Part shown: positions 61,758 through 64,000 of the stretch, in pieces
How the letters are laid out: each line of letters starts with the position of its first letter
Numbering within the stretch: the stretch's first letter is position 1
NCBI GenBank assembly: GCA_946902985.2
Contig: OX336389.2
Coordinates: 280,285,527-280,349,526 of the forward strand
Direction: 5' to 3'
Length of the DNA stretch: 64,000 nucleotides
From: Meconema thalassinum
Taxonomy: Eukaryota; Arthropoda; Insecta; Orthoptera; Tettigoniidae
The notes under the pieces: model-generated
The model's database searches: none
The model's input: only the letters and a program-made list of their open reading frames with translations
What the model was told of the DNA's origin: nothing
Program-made: the position numbers and the translations under genes

Positions 61758-62736
61758 AGTTACCATCTTGCAAAAATTAATTACAAAGTTACCATTACTT
61801 ACAAAAATTTTAATCGAAATTAACGTTACTTGAAAAAACTAATAACGACGTTAACGTTACTTACAAAAAATAAAAACGAAGTTAACGTTACTTACAAAGA
61901 AAAATAACGAAGTTATCGTTACTTACAAAAAACGAAGTTAACGTTACTTGCAAAAAATAAAAACGAAGCTAACGTTATTTGCAAAACAAAATAACGACGT
62001 TAACGTTACTTTCGAAAAATAATAACGAAGTTAACGTTACTTACAAAGAATTATAACGAAGTTAACAATACCTACAAAAAAACGAAGTTAACGTTACTTG
62101 TAAAAATAATAACGAAGTTAACGTTATTGTCAAAAAATAATAGGAAGTTAACAATACTTACAAAAGAAGACGAAGAAAACATTGCTTACTAAAAATAATA
62201 ACGAAGTTAACGTTACTTACAAAAAATAATAACGAAGTTAACGTTACTTACAAAAAATAATAACGAAGTTAAGGTTACTTACAAAAAATAAAAATGAAGT
62301 AAACGTTACTTACTGAAATTAATAACGAAGTTAACGTTACATAAAAAAAATAACGAAGTTAACGTTACTTACAAAAACTAAAAACGCAGTTATCGTAACT
62401 TACTCAAAATAATAACGAAGTTAACGTTACTTACAAAAACTAAAAGCGAAGTTAACTTTACTTACTAAAAATAATAATGAAGTAAACGTTACTTACAAAA
62501 AATGAAACGAAGTTAACGTTACTTACAAAAGACAATAACGTAGTAAACGTAACATACAAAAAATAAAAATGGGATTAACGTTACTTACAAAATATAACAA
62601 CGAAAACGTTACTTTCAAAAAAATATGACAAAGTAAACGTTACTTACAAAAAATAATAACGAGGCTAACGTTACTTACAAAAAATAACAACGATGATAAC
62701 GTTACTTGCAAACAATAATGATGAAGTTAACGTTAC
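61758..62736. repeat. 31-bp AT-rich minisatellite, about 31 copies
   Basis: Consensus AATAACGAAGTTAACGTTAC plus TTACAAAAAAT. Copies vary by substitutions and by A-run length. The unit contains the palindromes GTTAAC and AACGTT. The array starts near AATTAATTACAAAGTTACC and stops at GTTAACGTTACCG. Confidence 0.96.
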
Positions 62737-62744
62737 CGATTCCC

Positions 62745-63015
62745 ATTCAGCCATCCTGGAAGTGGTTTTGCGTGGTTTCCCCGCTTCTACTCCAGGCAAA
62801 TTTCATTTCATTTCATATTTATTTATCAGTGCCTTACATTATATTTACAGTACACTGAAGGGAGTCTCTGAAGAGAGCAAAGCTCCACTTAAGGCCACAG
62901 CCACCTCTTTCCCAATTCTATCCCCAATTTACAAATACACATACTGTACTAAGGCTATCACACACCCAGATGCATGGGGCTATACGGCCACGATGTTGCA
63001 GCCCCTAAAATAAGC
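62745..63015 (+). mobile_element. SINE-C fragment with nested LINE 3' end
   Basis: The core (CATCCTGGAAGTGGTTTTGC, GTTTCCCCGCTTCTACTCC) breaks at CCAGGCAAA (62800), where the inverted (GAAAT)n LINE end (62801-62883, mirror of 31388-31470) intervenes. It resumes ACTTAAGGCCACAGCCACC and ends GTTGCAGCCCCTAAAAT. About 14 bases of SINE are missing at the join. Confidence 0.83.
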
Positions 63016-63871
63016 AGCAACAACAAAAGGTTCACTTCAATTATGCGCAAAATAATTGATCTTATCATTCATGGCAACGTCCTTGCCTCTCGAACGTCCA
63101 GATATTTTATAAGTGTTAGAACGGGTTGCATTCACTAAGGCAATAAGTTGCTCCTTGATATGAAAATTAGTTGCCCATGTCCCAAAGAAACAAGGTCATG
63201 GAGCTAAAGGTGTCTTCGCGCTGATCACTCGTCCCCCACCTCACACAGGCAGTGTTCAGGGTCCCAATCACAGGCCATTTTGATCATACAAGGCGTGTGT
63301 GTGTGAGAGAGAGATGAATTTCCCCTGTGGCTGATGGTGACCATAATGCATTATCCTTGATTCTTCACTTGCTTGTTTCTCGAGCTCATTAAGTCGTCTT
63401 CCTCATTTGAATGTACCCTTCCCTCCCCCCATATCACGCAATCCATCTTCCACCTGCTGCTGTGTGCTTTGCTGTCGCCATCTGGCGACTCGTGACTCGT
63501 GAGCAAGCGATGCCTTCCCCTCAAAGCACTTTGCACTACATGTGCCGGCCTTCATCTCGGCCTCAGGAGACAGGCTGCCGATGATGACAATAGTAATAGT
63601 AATAGTGATAATAATAGTAATAATAATAATAATAATATAATATCGTATGGCATCGGATGCTGGGTGCAAGCTTTGTTATTTGCGGCCAGAGGGCATCTTG
63701 CATGTCGAATATTTTTGTTCCTTGGAGCGCTATGAAACTCAAGGAGGTTAGATATCTAAGCTCCTTGCCACTATAGCGCTTTCTAGTAGAGAAAGGAGGA
63801 ACTATTGTGTTGGCGGAAAATCCCGAGATTAATTTTGTCATTATGAATACGGCCTACTGAATTCAAATGGG
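63016..63871. other. No gene; (TAATAG)n-like microsatellite
   Basis: 63585-63640 is an AAT/AGT triplet microsatellite. The remaining sequence shows no element or gene I can name. Confidence 0.4.
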
Positions 63872-64000
63872 TTCTTTAACATGCCAACAACGTATGATAT
63901 GCGTGTCGTGATTGTTGTCGTCTTTCAAAAACCACTTACCATGGCCAGGAACGAACCTGCAAGCTTGGGGTTGGTAGACTGGCACGATAACCACTCACCC
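63872..64000 (-). mobile_element. tRNA-derived SINE running off the window
   Basis: The reversed B-box (GAACGAACCTGCAAGCTTGG) and A-box side (CACGATAACCACTCACCC) form a tRNA-like head. The left side (GGGTTCTTTAACATGCC) parallels 38435-38470. Confidence 0.55.

Noticed and set aside
61758..62736. Telomeric or subtelomeric repeat
   Set aside because: The 31-bp AACGAAGTTAACGTTAC unit does not contain TTAGG/TTAGGG arrays.

Overview
This 64-kb window looks like intergenic DNA from a large, repeat-rich arthropod genome, most likely an insect. I found no convincing host gene, rRNA gene or free-standing tRNA gene. Almost every stretch I can interpret is a transposable element, a piece of one, or a tandem repeat. 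Several tRNA-derived SINE families with internal A and B boxes are scattered on both strands. They share parts such as a 'GGTTTCCCACTTCTACTCC'-type core, and their density suggests a big polyneopteran-type insect genome. That lineage call is an inference from repeat style and is weak.

Layout. 1-4 kb: unique-looking AT-rich DNA, a 40-bp minisatellite and the first SINEs. 5.0-7.9 kb: one old SINE holding a deleted mariner and an apparently intact Tc1 element (6067-7531, 341-aa DD34E transposase) side by side on the same TA. 9.5-11.2 kb: a SINE split by a hAT element with a broken transposase. 12.2-16.4 kb: a non-LTR retrotransposon on the minus strand, split by a 2.7-kb unknown insertion. 17.0-18.6 kb and 36.7-37.9 kb: two arrays of the same ~440-bp repeat in opposite orientation. 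19-31 kb: pyrimidine tracts, a TTAA-flanked transposon with a Mutator/Kolobok-like transposase remnant, further LINE fragments and hAT derivatives. 31-40 kb: LINE remnants, SINEs and long stretches without recognisable content. 41.06-41.60 kb: a 537-bp foldback element in a 14-bp target duplication that carries a hammerhead-ribozyme-like fold.

42.7-46.7 kb is a stacked nest: foldback arms enclose a TA-flanked long-TIR element, which encloses a P-element (9-bp flanking repeat), which encloses a small hAT-like MITE (8-bp duplication). A mariner foldback abuts the second layer on a shared TA. 47.3-49.7 kb holds two more minisatellites (one carries a TGACGTCA site in almost every unit) and another hAT element. 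51.3-60.1 kb: a hAT-like element split by a nearly complete Ty3/Gypsy LTR retrotransposon (51501-58186). Its LTRs are about 99% identical, its gag has one in-frame stop, its pol is open through protease, RT, RNase H and integrase, and a textbook -1 frameshift signal (GGGAAAC, 7-nt spacer, 10-bp stem) links the two. It is flanked by a 132-bp direct repeat instead of the usual 4-6 bp. The last 4 kb has a 31-bp AT-rich minisatellite and SINE fragments.

The only open reading frames that look capable of full function are the Tc1 transposase and the gypsy pol. The window reads as a stratigraphic record of transposition, and the nested order gives relative ages. Coordinates of SINE and LINE fragments are approximate unless a target-site duplication is named.
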